64,000 bases of DNA, from NCBI GenBank assembly GCA_017938695.1, contig JAGBBA010000031.1:1-64000 (forward strand), written 5' to 3'. A program made the position numbers and the translations under genes. The stretch is from Clostridia bacterium. Lineage in GTDB: Bacteria > Bacillota > Clostridia > Christensenellales > Aristaeellaceae. The notes beneath the pieces were generated by a model. That model was not told where the DNA came from. It was given only the letters and a program-made list of their open reading frames with translations, and searched no databases. Shown piece by piece: positions 1 to 7,769 of this stretch (positions within the stretch are counted from its first letter, which is position 1; each line of letters starts with the position of its first letter).

Positions 1-186
1 GTGTGCATTTATGAAAAGAAGGCCAGCAAAGATTTGTCCGATAATATCTTCTCCGACCCCGTTGTTTCTGTATATTACAAAACACTCTATGTAGATGCAC
101 AGACTGGCATTTTGATTGATCCTTTGGACACTCGGCAAGGTTGCGGGGATTACAAAGGATATTTCGCATGGGAGGATGTGCAATGA
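1..186 (+). CDS. 3' end of an unrecognised gene (5' end outside window)
   Basis: An open frame runs from the first base to a TGA at 184-186. It encodes about 61 residues, and the true start is probably outside the window. I do not recognise the family. The tail has a run 'YVDAQTGILID' and a Gly/Tyr-rich end. Its stop overlaps the ATG of the next gene (ATGA at 183-186), so the two are translationally coupled and very likely in one operon. That neighbour is exported, so this protein may belong to the same envelope-associated set; this is inference. Confidence 0.5.
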   Translation: MCIYEKKASKDLSDNIFSDPVVSVYYKTLYVDAQTGILIDPLDTRQGCGDYKGYFAWEDVQ

Positions 187-1274
187 AGAAGCTGATGTGC
201 GTACTCATGGCAATGCTGATGATGCTGTCCGCTGCCAGTGCTGAGGAATGGTGCTCCATTGCAGACATACGTGAGCAAACACCTGCCCGCTGGACACAGA
301 CCTATGAGACGAAATGGCGTACCATCACCATAGACGCAGCTATTGAGGTGCCGCAGGTTGAGGCTTTCCCCATCCTGAAGGTCAGGAAAATGCCAGTGGT
401 GGACGAATCCCTGCTGCCTGCGGATGCGGACGTGCGCTATAATGCGCCGGGATGGTTTCAATTCTATACCGGTAAAGCAGAATATGTGATGAAAAGCAAC
501 ACCATGTTCAAGTCCATTAATCACTATCCCGGCCCGGAGCTGCCTGATGTGCTGGCGGAGGACTGCTCCTTCACTCCGCAGGATGCGCTTGATCTGGCGT
601 ATGAGCGTATCAATCACCTGTATGGCATGGACAGCATTCACTTCCGGCTGGATGAGACGCTGGTGTACAGCCGCATCTGGCAGTACAAAGGGAAGAAGTC
701 GAACCCTACCTACACCAAGGCGATCACCGACGAGGGCAGCTACAAAGTAGAGCTTTGGCAGCTGCTGTATGGCGTTCCGTACTTCGCGTGCAACGAGACT
801 GGCGATGGTTACGAGCCCGGCAGCTGGCTGAGTGATGCGCGAGTCAGCGTGGCACATCGAGGTGCAGATGGCTATATGGTACTGACTTCGCTGTGGCAGG
901 TGGAAGAAGTGGTGTACGCGGATGTTCCACTGCTGTCCTTTGCAGATGCTAAACTCGCATTTGAGAAGGAGATCATGGCGGGCCGGCTGCGCACCGTGGA
1001 CACCATAGCTCTTGGGTGTGCTCCATATACAGATCCCACCGACCCTGATGTGTTCTGGCTGCTGCCAGTTTGGTATGTAAAGGGCGGATATACGACTGAT
1101 TCGAAAAGAGAGTTTACCCCCTTCTATGATGTTGACGGCAGTATTGCAGACGATGGCATCGAACGACGGGAGATTGTTTTTGAGGCACAACAGGACGATC
1201 TGATTGATTACACAGATTCCCGAAAGAATCGACGGAGAGTTCCGACCATCGTGACTTGGGAGACACTTCGTTAA
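183..1274 (+). CDS. Exported protein of unknown function
   Basis: 363 residues. The N-terminus is a clear Sec signal peptide: a Lys pair, a Met/Leu-rich core, then an Ala-Ser-Ala cleavage region before EEW at about residue 21. The start at 183 was chosen because the signal peptide begins there and the ATG overlaps the upstream stop; an in-frame ATG at 141 would bury it. No catalytic motif is recognisable. The mature part is rich in Trp, Tyr and acidic residues, with no further membrane segment. It lies just upstream of an ECF sigma factor and its membrane partner, so it may be part of the same envelope-stress unit. Function unknown. Confidence 0.7.
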   Translation: MKKLMCVLMAMLMMLSAASAEEWCSIADIREQTPARWTQTYETKWRTITIDAAIEVPQVEAFPILKVRKMPVVDESLLPADADVRYNAPGWFQFYTGKAEYVMKSNTMFKSINHYPGPELPDVLAEDCSFTPQDALDLAYERINHLYGMDSIHFRLDETLVYSRIWQYKGKKSNPTYTKAITDEGSYKVELWQLLYGVPYFACNETGDGYEPGSWLSDARVSVAHRGADGYMVLTSLWQVEEVVYADVPLLSFADAKLAFEKEIMAGRLRTVDTIALGCAPYTDPTDPDVFWLLPVWYVKGGYTTDSKREFTPFYDVDGSIADDGIERREIVFEAQQDDLIDYTDSRKNRRRVPTIVTWETLR

Positions 1275-1358
1275 TCGCAAATAATTCACGGAAAAGGTAA
1301 ATACCGTGACCCATTCTATTCCTTCGCCTCGTCTAAATAAGTGAAAGGAGGCCGAAGC

Positions 1359-1865
1359 ATGACGGATACAGAGCGTTCGCAGCGCACAACTGAGTTGATG
1401 GCTCGCTACGGTACAGACATCAAGCGGTTTTGTCTGCTCCAACTGCGGGACGCCAGTCAGGCAGAGGATGCTGCGCAGGATGTTTTTATCAAGGCCTGGC
1501 GTGCACTGAGCACGTTCAGGGGCGACAGCAGCGAAAAAACCTGGCTGCTGCACATTGCTGCGAATACATGCCGGGATTACCAGCGTACGGGGTGGTTCCG
1601 GTTCATGGATCGCAGAGTGACACCGGAGGATATGGAACGCGGGACAACGTTTGAATTCCCGGATGACAGCTTATCAAAGGCAATCACGGAGCTTCCGATC
1701 CTGCTGCGGCAGGCGGTGACGCTGCGGTACTTTGAGGAATTGTCCATCCGCGAAATGACGCAGGTGCTTGACGTATCCGAGGCAACGGCTAAGCGGCGCA
1801 TTCGGAAAGCGAATGTGCTGCTCCGGCAGAGCTTGAAGGAGTGGTATGAAGATGAAGAAGAATGA
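1359..1865 (+). CDS. ECF-type RNA polymerase sigma factor
   Basis: 168 residues. Region sigma-2 is at about residues 18-78, with the hallmark 'AEDAAQDVFIKAWRALSTF' and the DNA-melting segment 'TWLLHIAANTCRDYQR'. Region sigma-4 is at about 108-160, with a helix-turn-helix around 'LSIREMTQVLDVSEATAKRRI'. There is no sigma-3 domain, as expected for an ECF factor that directs core polymerase to a small regulon. AAAGGAGG at 1344-1351 supports the ATG at 1359 over the in-frame GTG at 1341. The 3' end overlaps the next gene by 20 bases, the usual arrangement for a sigma factor and the membrane protein that controls it. Confidence 0.9.
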   Translation: MTDTERSQRTTELMARYGTDIKRFCLLQLRDASQAEDAAQDVFIKAWRALSTFRGDSSEKTWLLHIAANTCRDYQRTGWFRFMDRRVTPEDMERGTTFEFPDDSLSKAITELPILLRQAVTLRYFEELSIREMTQVLDVSEATAKRRIRKANVLLRQSLKEWYEDEEE

Positions 1866-2811
1866 CTCTCCTCGCGGCCTCCTGAATCAAGAGCTGAAGA
1901 CGGTAGAATGGTCGCAGCATGATACGCTGACCGTTCTCCGTGCAGCGGATCATGGAGGTCATCGATCTATGAAAGCTACAACGAAACTGGCACTGACCAT
2001 GATGATTGCCCTTGTACTGATGGCAACTACCGCACTGGCAGCAACCCTGCTGTTCTCTCCGCGCTATGATGCGCTGCAGCTGGCCGATCAGGCGCTGCTG
2101 GAGAAGTACGGCATTACTGAAGAAATGCAGCCAGCGCTGCACCACAACATTACGGAGGCGGATGGCGCGGTCATCGTGACCTATGAGATGGTGGAAGGCA
2201 TCGTCATGCGAGAGAATCGCTTCGGTGTGTACACGGTGACGGTACGGGATGGAAAGGCGGAAGCGGCCTGGTCGATGGACGGAATGGATACTGCCGGTGG
2301 GTTGGAGGCTCCTGCCTGGGGTTCGGAGCAGCTGCTGATGTATGTGCAGAATTACGCCCGAGTGGGGAGCTACATGGAGTCTCACGGCATGCTGCAGAAT
2401 GCGCCCATGGTTACTCCTGCACCGGCGGATATCCCTGATAAGTGGGAGCACGACAAGCAGACGGCTCTCTCTATGGCGCAGATCACGCTGGAAGATGCTG
2501 CCGCCATCGGTCGGGAGGCTGTAACTGCACGCTATGGACTGAATGAGCAGCAGGTGACGATGCTGGTACGTTTCGATGGTAGCGATCCTGATGGCTACAG
2601 TGATGAGTCCACCTACGAGATTGTGGAAGGTCGTCCATTGGTGAATCTGTTCTTCCACCTGACGCAGAATCCTGGACATATGCGGGATGATGGGTACTAC
2701 GAGCCTGGTGTGTGGGCGGAGAAGGATGGCATCTACGTTGTCACCATCAATCTGCTGGACGGCGCGGTGGAGGATATCTACTATGATACCGGCCTGATGG
2801 GCAACGGCTAA
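1846..2811 (+). CDS. Membrane protein paired with the ECF sigma factor (putative anti-sigma)
   Basis: 321 residues. There is a cytoplasmic N-terminus of about 45 residues, one membrane segment at about 47-70, and a large extracytoplasmic part. The outer part has two stretches resembling PepSY-type folds (about 75-130 and 205-300), including 'EDAAAIGREAVTARYGL'. The N-terminus lacks the His-x3-Cys-x2-Cys zinc motif of classical anti-sigma factors. Assignment as anti-sigma therefore rests on topology, the 20-base overlap with the sigma gene and coupled translation. An ATG at 1852 is an alternative start. The gene is followed by a GC-rich hairpin. Confidence 0.6.
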   Translation: MKMKKNDSPRGLLNQELKTVEWSQHDTLTVLRAADHGGHRSMKATTKLALTMMIALVLMATTALAATLLFSPRYDALQLADQALLEKYGITEEMQPALHHNITEADGAVIVTYEMVEGIVMRENRFGVYTVTVRDGKAEAAWSMDGMDTAGGLEAPAWGSEQLLMYVQNYARVGSYMESHGMLQNAPMVTPAPADIPDKWEHDKQTALSMAQITLEDAAAIGREAVTARYGLNEQQVTMLVRFDGSDPDGYSDESTYEIVEGRPLVNLFFHLTQNPGHMRDDGYYEPGVWAEKDGIYVVTINLLDGAVEDIYYDTGLMGNG

Positions 2812-2817
2812 ATAACC

Positions 2818-2850
2818 ATGGGGCGCTGTGTATGCAGCGCCCCATATTTA
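2818..2850 (+). terminator. Hairpin terminator after the sigma/anti-sigma pair
   Basis: An 11-bp perfect stem (ATGGGGCGCTG with CAGCGCCCCAT) with a 6-base loop begins 7 bases after the stop at 2811. It is followed by ATTTAT, a weak U tract. It probably ends the unit that starts before the window. Confidence 0.65.
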
Positions 2851-3030
2851 TCATAAATATCATGGAGATAACCCGAAGACTTCGAAACAAACATGGATTC
2901 TCCTTTTTTCGAGAGCTGCTTGCATAAATTGCTAATGCTGACTTGTACATCCTGATTACGGGGTTATACGACTGTCAATAAGAGAATTATTCCAATGGCG
3001 ATTGCTCAAAACACTACGAAGAAATGCTTT

Positions 3031-3041
3031 TGTGGTATAAT
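3031..3041 (+). promoter_or_regulatory. Extended -10 promoter for the HNH-like gene
   Basis: TGTGGTATAAT contains an extended -10 (TGGTATAAT) ending 36 bases before the ATG at 3078. No convincing -35 hexamer lies 16-18 bases upstream. The 2851-3030 stretch before it is AT-rich and shows no other feature I can name. Confidence 0.5.
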
Positions 3042-3077
3042 AGTGCAGGTTACCCTGAAAGAAAGGAGATACAAATC

Positions 3078-4169
3078 ATGTGCCCTGATGAGATTGACTT
3101 TCTGCCTTTAGGTATGGATGATGATGAACGCTCATTCTATGATGAGAATAAAGTGAATATTAATATGCAGATTGGGATGATTGAACGAGAAGCACAAGAA
3201 CGAGCGAAACTTGATCATTGCTATTATTGCAATGAACCCGCAACGAGCTTTTGCAATTCGCATTCTGTTCCTAAGTTTTGTCTGCGTCGCATTGCGGTTG
3301 ATGGTCAACTATTCTTTGCTAACACACTAATTGACCTGCCCTATCTGAAAGAGGAACAGGGAGTCAATAAAGCTGGCACATTCCAGCTAATATGCAGAAA
3401 ATGTGATGGTCGCATATTTCAGCAATATGAGGATCCGAATGCATATGATTCACTCCCGAACGGACAAGTGCTGGCTCAAATTGCAATGAAGAACCACCTT
3501 CAGATGATAGCAAAAAGGCTCACAGAACGTCAGCTCTATCGCTTGTTGGTTGAAAGGAATCCGTTAGTAGGCCTATGGTTTGCTAAAGAACAACAGAAAG
3601 TGATAGACTTAGACTTGGGTGAATATGAGTATGCGATGTGCAGAGCAAAGGTCGGGGCAAGAGGAAAACGAACCAATTACTATCGGATGGTATTCTATAG
3701 GAAACTAAACTATACAGTACCAATTGCTTTTCAGGGTGAGATCACAATGATCAGCGATTTTGAGAAAAAGACTATCAATGAAACATTTAATAAGGATAAC
3801 CGCTATAGAACGGAACCACTACACATCGCAATATTCCCGTTGGAGAGAGCGAGCGTAGTAATGGCTTTTGTGGACTCACGTTGTAAAAGATATAAGCGAT
3901 TTGAGGAACAGCTAAAGCAACTAGATAGTGATGATCAACTCTTGGCAATTCAATTTATTGTAATGAGTTATTCCGAAAACGTGTTCTACTCAAAATCGTT
4001 GAAAGGTGTATTTCAATCAAACGAGCAATTAGCTACGGTAAGTAGGATGAATAGTATGGTGATGACTGATCGACTCCATGCGAATGTCCAGCCTGTGGCC
4101 AATGCTGAATTTGATCTATCTAAGCGTAACACTATACCTAATTTGCTTACTCTCCAGTATGCAATTTAA
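3078..4169 (+). CDS. HNH-like zinc-finger protein of unknown function
   Basis: 363 residues. Cys48-x2-Cys51 and Cys106-x2-Cys109 bracket a 'CNSHSVPKF' segment with His62. This spacing resembles the treble-clef zinc knuckle of HNH-type nucleases, but I cannot identify a full catalytic set. The C-terminal 230 residues are rich in Lys, Arg, Tyr and Phe and show no known domain. The start follows AAAGGAG at 3062-3068. The gene is clearly AT-richer than its neighbours, with many AAT, ATT and TTA codons, and stands alone between two terminators. That suggests recent acquisition. A defence or mobile-element role is possible but unproven; it might also be a non-catalytic zinc protein. Confidence 0.65.
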   Translation: MCPDEIDFLPLGMDDDERSFYDENKVNINMQIGMIEREAQERAKLDHCYYCNEPATSFCNSHSVPKFCLRRIAVDGQLFFANTLIDLPYLKEEQGVNKAGTFQLICRKCDGRIFQQYEDPNAYDSLPNGQVLAQIAMKNHLQMIAKRLTERQLYRLLVERNPLVGLWFAKEQQKVIDLDLGEYEYAMCRAKVGARGKRTNYYRMVFYRKLNYTVPIAFQGEITMISDFEKKTINETFNKDNRYRTEPLHIAIFPLERASVVMAFVDSRCKRYKRFEEQLKQLDSDDQLLAIQFIVMSYSENVFYSKSLKGVFQSNEQLATVSRMNSMVMTDRLHANVQPVANAEFDLSKRNTIPNLLTLQYAI

Positions 4170-4175
4170 TCAAGC

Positions 4176-4211
4176 AAAAAGCCCTGCCAGTGATTGGGAC
4201 GCTGGCAGGGC
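4176..4211 (-). terminator. Terminator for the DUF6061-type gene
   Basis: A 10-bp stem (GCCCTGCCAG with CTGGCAGGGC, arms 4181-4190 and 4202-4211). On the minus strand it is followed by five T residues. It can also stop plus-strand transcription from the HNH-like gene, though the tract on that side is poor. Confidence 0.8.
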
Positions 4212-4223
4212 TTCGTAATGTGT

Positions 4224-4451
4224 TTATTTGATTATGGTTTGCAAGTAGTTCTGGACACTTCTGCTTAATACCAATTGCGCGTACTCCACTGGAGCATTGT
4301 AGACCAACCAGTCCAGTTCTGTCTTCTGCTGCACAGTGTGAGCATACTCCGATTCCACTACAGTGCAGTCGATACCCAGTTCAGTTCCGTCATCAAATCG
4401 CAGTTCCACGCAGCCGCTGTCCATGTTGAATTCGCAGGTGATCAGTTTCAT
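4224..4451 (-). CDS. DUF6061-type small protein
   Basis: 75 residues, starting MKLITCEFNMDSGCVELRFDDG. The pattern resembles the DUF6061 family of small Clostridia proteins as I remember it, with a conserved 'LDWLVYNAPVEYAQLVL' stretch near the C-terminus. Function is unknown. The start is set by AAAGGAG seven to eight bases upstream on the minus strand; a longer frame to 4541 would run through the upstream gene. It is the second gene of a two-gene unit behind a truncated XRE regulator at 4514-4654 and ends in a strong terminator. Confidence 0.7.
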   Translation of the reverse strand: MKLITCEFNMDSGCVELRFDDGTELGIDCTVVESEYAHTVQQKTELDWLVYNAPVEYAQLVLSRSVQNYLQTIIK

Positions 4452-4513
4452 ATGCTTGTTCTCCTTTTTGTGTTGTGAACAAGCTGTGTAAGCGTGAGTT
4501 GGGGGCAATATCC

Positions 4514-4654
4514 TTAACGATGTGATACTCCACGCTCCCAATTGCTGACTGCCTGGAAGCTGATGCCCATCAAATCCGCCAGCTCCATCTGTGTCATGTT
4601 GTTTTCCTTGCGATGCCTGGCAATGGTTGCGCCAATACGGGCCATATCAAACAT
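4514..4654 (-). pseudogene. Truncated XRE-family helix-turn-helix regulator
   Basis: A 46-codon frame starts at an ATG preceded by AAAGGTG. It reads MFDMARIGATIARHRKEN, then the helix-turn-helix 'MTQMELADLMGISFQAVSNWERG', and ends three residues later at TAA. Full-length members continue after WERG into the last helices of the fold, so this copy lacks the end of the DNA-binding domain and any C-terminal region. It may be a remnant, or a translated peptide that lets the downstream DUF6061 gene be expressed. The gene content of this islet is accessory in character. Confidence 0.7.
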
Positions 4655-4802
4655 GATTCATCACCTTTCTGCGGCGGCGGTTCCGCCTGCAACACCAGCC
4701 TAACGTACCCAGCCGCAAAAGTCCATCAAGCAGTAATTGAAACGCACAAAAAGCTACTCAATTGCGTCGCGGCGCATCCTTCATGCGCCGTGACCCCAAC
4801 AG

Positions 4803-4838
4803 AAAACCCATCCTGCAACGGTATCACAGGATGGGTTT
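4803..4838 (-). terminator. Terminator of the glcK operon
   Basis: Arms AACCCATCCTG (plus strand) and CAGGATGGGTT form an 11-bp stem. Read on the minus strand it is followed by TTTTCTG. It lies beyond a separate hairpin repeat that directly follows the glcK stop. Confidence 0.7.
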
Positions 4839-4841
4839 CGA

Positions 4842-4905
4842 AAGGGCTGAAAGCCCTTCGCGGGAGTCCAGAGGGCAGAGCCCTCTGGCGGAGGGGCAGA
4901 GCCCC
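4842..4905. repeat. Triple-hairpin extragenic repeat (REP-like)
   Basis: Three consecutive palindromes are packed against the glcK stop codon: AAGGGCT/AGCCCTT (4842-4858), CCAGAGGGC/GCCCTCTGG (4868-4888) and GGGGC/GCCCC (4893-4905), each with a three-base loop. From memory, similar GGGCTCTGCCC-type modules are scattered between genes in gut Clostridia. Only one copy is seen in this window. It may protect the 3' end of the mRNA or be a non-autonomous mobile repeat. Confidence 0.6.
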
Positions 4906-5850
4906 TTACAGGCCCAGCATGGCGGCACCGATGATACCGGCGTCGGGACCGAGCTCGGCCAGCTCGATACGGGAGATGGGCATGGCCTTGTAGAGGCAGT
5001 ACTTGGGGGCCTCGGCACGGACAGCATCCAGCAGGAACTTGCCGGCCTTGCTGACGCCGCCGCCCAGAACGATGACCTCGGGGTCGAAGAAGTTGATGAT
5101 GGTGGCGATGGCCTGGCCCAGATAGCGGGCGTAACGGCGGAAGACCTTCAGGCCCTGCTCGTCGCCTTCGCGGGCGGCGTCAAAGACCATCTTGGCATTG
5201 ATCAGGCTGGGATCGCCGCCGCACAGGGACATGATCAGGCTGTCGGGGTGCTTGGCAACGGCTTCGCGTGCCATGCGGATGATGGCGGTGGCGGAGGTGT
5301 AGCGTTCCAGGCAGCCGCGGTTGCCGCAGGAGCAGGGCTCGCCGTCGATTTCCATGATCATGTGGCCCACTTCGCTGCCCACGCCGTGGAAGCCGCTCCA
5401 CACCTTACCCTTGATGACGATGCCTGCGCCTACACCGGTGCCCAGGGTGAGGAACACGCTGGAATCGGTGCCCGCGCTGACACCGGCAACGCTCTCAGCC
5501 AGACCGGCCACGGTGGCGTCGTTGTCGATGAGGATGGGCTTGTCGATATACTTGCGGAAGGTCTCGCGCAGGGGCACGTCCACCCAGCCCAGGTTGGTGC
5601 AGAAGGGCACCACGCCGGTCTTGGGATCGGCAATGCCGGGGATGCCAATGCCCACGGAAGCCAGCTCGATCAGGGAATGGCCGCTCTTTTCCAGGGTTTC
5701 CAGGGCGCAGTCGGCCATCTGCTTGATTTGCTCTTCGAAGGGCAGATCGGTGCGGGTAACGATGCCGCCCTTGGCGATAATGTTGCCCTTCTCGTCTACA
5801 ACACCCATCTGAATGCCGGTGCCGCCTACGTCGATACCAATGTAAACCAT
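4906..5850 (-). CDS. glcK: ROK-family glucokinase
   Basis: 314 residues, the usual length for ROK glucokinases, which phosphorylate cytosolic glucose with ATP. The phosphate loop 'GIDVGGTGI' is at residues 5-13, the catalytic pair Asn110-Asp111 is in 'LIDNDATVAG', and the ROK zinc site is 'CSCGNRGCLE' with Cys173, Cys175 and Cys180. The second nucleotide motif 'VIVLGGGVS' is near the C-terminus. It is the last gene of a minus-strand unit behind hprK and a HAD phosphatase; the hprK-glcK gap is 25 bases. Specificity for glucose rather than N-acetylmannosamine is inferred from the overall resemblance to GlcK. The protein has no HTH, so it is not a ROK repressor. Confidence 0.9.
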   Translation of the reverse strand: MVYIGIDVGGTGIQMGVVDEKGNIIAKGGIVTRTDLPFEEQIKQMADCALETLEKSGHSLIELASVGIGIPGIADPKTGVVPFCTNLGWVDVPLRETFRKYIDKPILIDNDATVAGLAESVAGVSAGTDSSVFLTLGTGVGAGIVIKGKVWSGFHGVGSEVGHMIMEIDGEPCSCGNRGCLERYTSATAIIRMAREAVAKHPDSLIMSLCGGDPSLINAKMVFDAAREGDEQGLKVFRRYARYLGQAIATIINFFDPEVIVLGGGVSKAGKFLLDAVRAEAPKYCLYKAMPISRIELAELGPDAGIIGAAMLGL

Positions 5851-5875
5851 AATGATCTCCTCCTTGATATATGTG

Positions 5876-6805
5876 TTAATCCAACTGATTGGTTTTCCGC
5901 ATGATCATCTCGTTCAAACGACGATCCAGCTCGTGGGCGGCGGAGTAGCCCATCCGCTTCAGGGACAGGTTACGGGCAGCCACCTCGATGATGATGGCCA
6001 GGTTACGGCCGGGGCGCACGGGCATGATCTGGTGGGGGACCTTCACGCCCAGGATGGTGATGGTTTCTTCGCTCAGGCCCAGACGGTCGTATTCTTTCCC
6101 TTCGACCCACTTTTCCATGTGCATCACCAGGTCGATGGACTTGCTCATGGCTACGGCACTGACGCCGTACATGGCCTTGATGTCGATGATGCCGATGCCG
6201 CGGATCTCCATGAAGTGGCGCACCATTTCGGGGCACTCGCCAGTGAGACGGTTATCGGACACGCGACAGATGTCCACCACGTCGTCGGCCACCAGCTGAT
6301 GGCCGCGCTTGACCAGCTCCAGGGCGGCCTCGCTTTTGCCCACGCCGCTTTCGCCGGTGAGCAGCACGCCGACGCCGTATACATCCACCAGCACGCCGTG
6401 CCGGGTCACACGGGGGGCCAGGCAGCGGTTGAGGTAGGTGATGGCGTTGAAGGTGAACTTGGTGGTGAGCATGTTGGTCTGGTACACGGCTACATCGCTG
6501 GCACGGGCGGCATCCAGCAGCTCCTGGGGAGCGGCCATGCCGCGGCAGATCACCACGCAGGGCAGATCGTAGGAGAAATACTTCTTGAGCATGTCCCGGC
6601 GGGTGTCGGCATCCAGGGATTCCAGGTAGGTCATTTCCACCTTGCCGATAACCTGGGGACGCTCAAAGGCGAAGTACTCATAAAAGCCGCAGAACTGCAT
6701 GCCGGGACGGTTCAGGTCGGCCGAACGGATGTCCCACTCGGTCTTGGTGGACGGGGACAGCTCCGTCAGTTGCAGGGCTTTGGCAAAACCGGCTGCCTGG
6801 ATCAT
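5876..6805 (-). CDS. hprK: HPr kinase/phosphorylase
   Basis: 309 residues, normal family length. The enzyme phosphorylates and dephosphorylates Ser46 of HPr (and Crh), giving the co-repressor for CcpA in carbon catabolite control. The N-terminal domain covers about 1-125. The C-terminal kinase has 'TRHGVLVDV' (His136), Walker A 'GESGVGKSE' at 151-159, and the family signature around 'MEIRGIGIIDI'. Its start overlaps the stop of the upstream HAD gene by four bases. The presence of a perfect cre site upstream of ppdK elsewhere in the window fits a working HPr-Ser-P/CcpA system. No ptsH or ccpA is seen here. Confidence 0.95.
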   Translation of the reverse strand: MIQAAGFAKALQLTELSPSTKTEWDIRSADLNRPGMQFCGFYEYFAFERPQVIGKVEMTYLESLDADTRRDMLKKYFSYDLPCVVICRGMAAPQELLDAARASDVAVYQTNMLTTKFTFNAITYLNRCLAPRVTRHGVLVDVYGVGVLLTGESGVGKSEAALELVKRGHQLVADDVVDICRVSDNRLTGECPEMVRHFMEIRGIGIIDIKAMYGVSAVAMSKSIDLVMHMEKWVEGKEYDRLGLSEETITILGVKVPHQIMPVRPGRNLAIIIEVAARNLSLKRMGYSAAHELDRRLNEMIMRKTNQLD

Positions 6806-7608
6806 GGGCGTTCCTCCCTTAAAACATACTTCTCGATATAGTCAGCCACGCCGTCCTCCTGGTTGGAGAGGCAGTGGGTGGGGATCTGTGCTTTCACGTC
6901 GTCACGGGCGTTGGCCACAGCCACGCCGGTACCGGCGGCTTCCAGCATGCTCAGGTCGTTAAGGCTGTCGCCGAAGGCCACCAGGTTGTCCATGGAAAAG
7001 CCCAGGTGGTCGGCGCACCACTTGAGGGCGTTGCCCTTGGTGGCCTTGAGGGGATTGACCTCCAGGAAATACGGCGCGGAGCAGGTGAGGGACGCCCGGC
7101 CTGCCCATTTTGCGCGGGCGATGGCCAGCAGCTCCGCAATGCGGGCGGGATCGTCCATCAGGAGCATCTTGGGGGTAGGCTCGGTGAGGAAGGCTTCCAG
7201 GTCGCCCACATACTCGCCGGTGAGGGAGGACAGGGTGGCGTAATCCTGGGCATACTTGCCGCGCATGGAGTGGAAGAACTTGGCCCCGATATAGGTCTGG
7301 GCGTACACCTGATGCTCATGGGCGAAACGGGCCACCTCCCGGGCAAGATCCACAGTGAGCAGCTCCTGCATCATCAGCTCGTGGCCGGGGGTGCGAACCT
7401 CCGCACCATTGCAGCTGATGTAGCAGCTGGCGCAGCCGATCTCATCCACCAGGCGGCGCATGCTGGAAGAGGTTCTTCCGCTGGCCGGGATCACATGGAT
7501 GCCCTGCTCTGCTGCCCGGTGCAGCACCTGAAGTGTGTAGGGGGAGATGGTTTTATCGTCACGCAGAAGCGTGTCATCAAGATCAAAAGCGATGGCTTGA
7601 TAGGTCAT
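6802..7608 (-). CDS. Cof-type HAD-IIB phosphatase
   Basis: 268 residues. HAD motif I is 'AFDLDDTLL' near the N-terminus with the two catalytic Asp residues. Motif II lies around 'VIPASGRTSSS', and motifs III/IV are 'KGNALKWC...' and 'VAFGDSLNDLSML'. A C2B-type cap sits between. This group dephosphorylates sugar phosphates, phosphorylated cofactors or FMN; the substrate cannot be told from sequence. It is the first gene of the unit leading to hprK and glcK, so a sugar-phosphate substrate is plausible. Confidence 0.85.
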   Translation of the reverse strand: MTYQAIAFDLDDTLLRDDKTISPYTLQVLHRAAEQGIHVIPASGRTSSSMRRLVDEIGCASCYISCNGAEVRTPGHELMMQELLTVDLAREVARFAHEHQVYAQTYIGAKFFHSMRGKYAQDYATLSSLTGEYVGDLEAFLTEPTPKMLLMDDPARIAELLAIARAKWAGRASLTCSAPYFLEVNPLKATKGNALKWCADHLGFSMDNLVAFGDSLNDLSMLEAAGTGVAVANARDDVKAQIPTHCLSNQEDGVADYIEKYVLREERP

Positions 7609-7637
7609 GGCAGACTCCTTCCATGATTGTCCTGACT

Positions 7638-7666
7638 ATTATAACAAAAAAACGCAACGAATGCCA
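7638..7666 (-). promoter_or_regulatory. Promoter of HAD-hprK-glcK
   Basis: On the minus strand TATAAT (complement at 7638-7643) is perfect and lies 17 bases from TGGCAT (7661-7666), a partial -35. The start codon at 7608 is 30 bases downstream. Confidence 0.55.
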
Positions 7667-7769
7667 CTATAAAGCGCAACTTTTTATCATCAGCCGGGAA
7701 GGAATTGGGCAGGGGAAAGGGGAAATGAAATATAGTTGCTTGTTTATTACTATAAAGGAGCGAATACAT

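Noticed and set aside
4762..5904. A long plus-strand frame opposite glcK
   Set aside because: Low-complexity Gly/Asp/His composition and no ribosome site; glcK motifs are clear on the minus strand.
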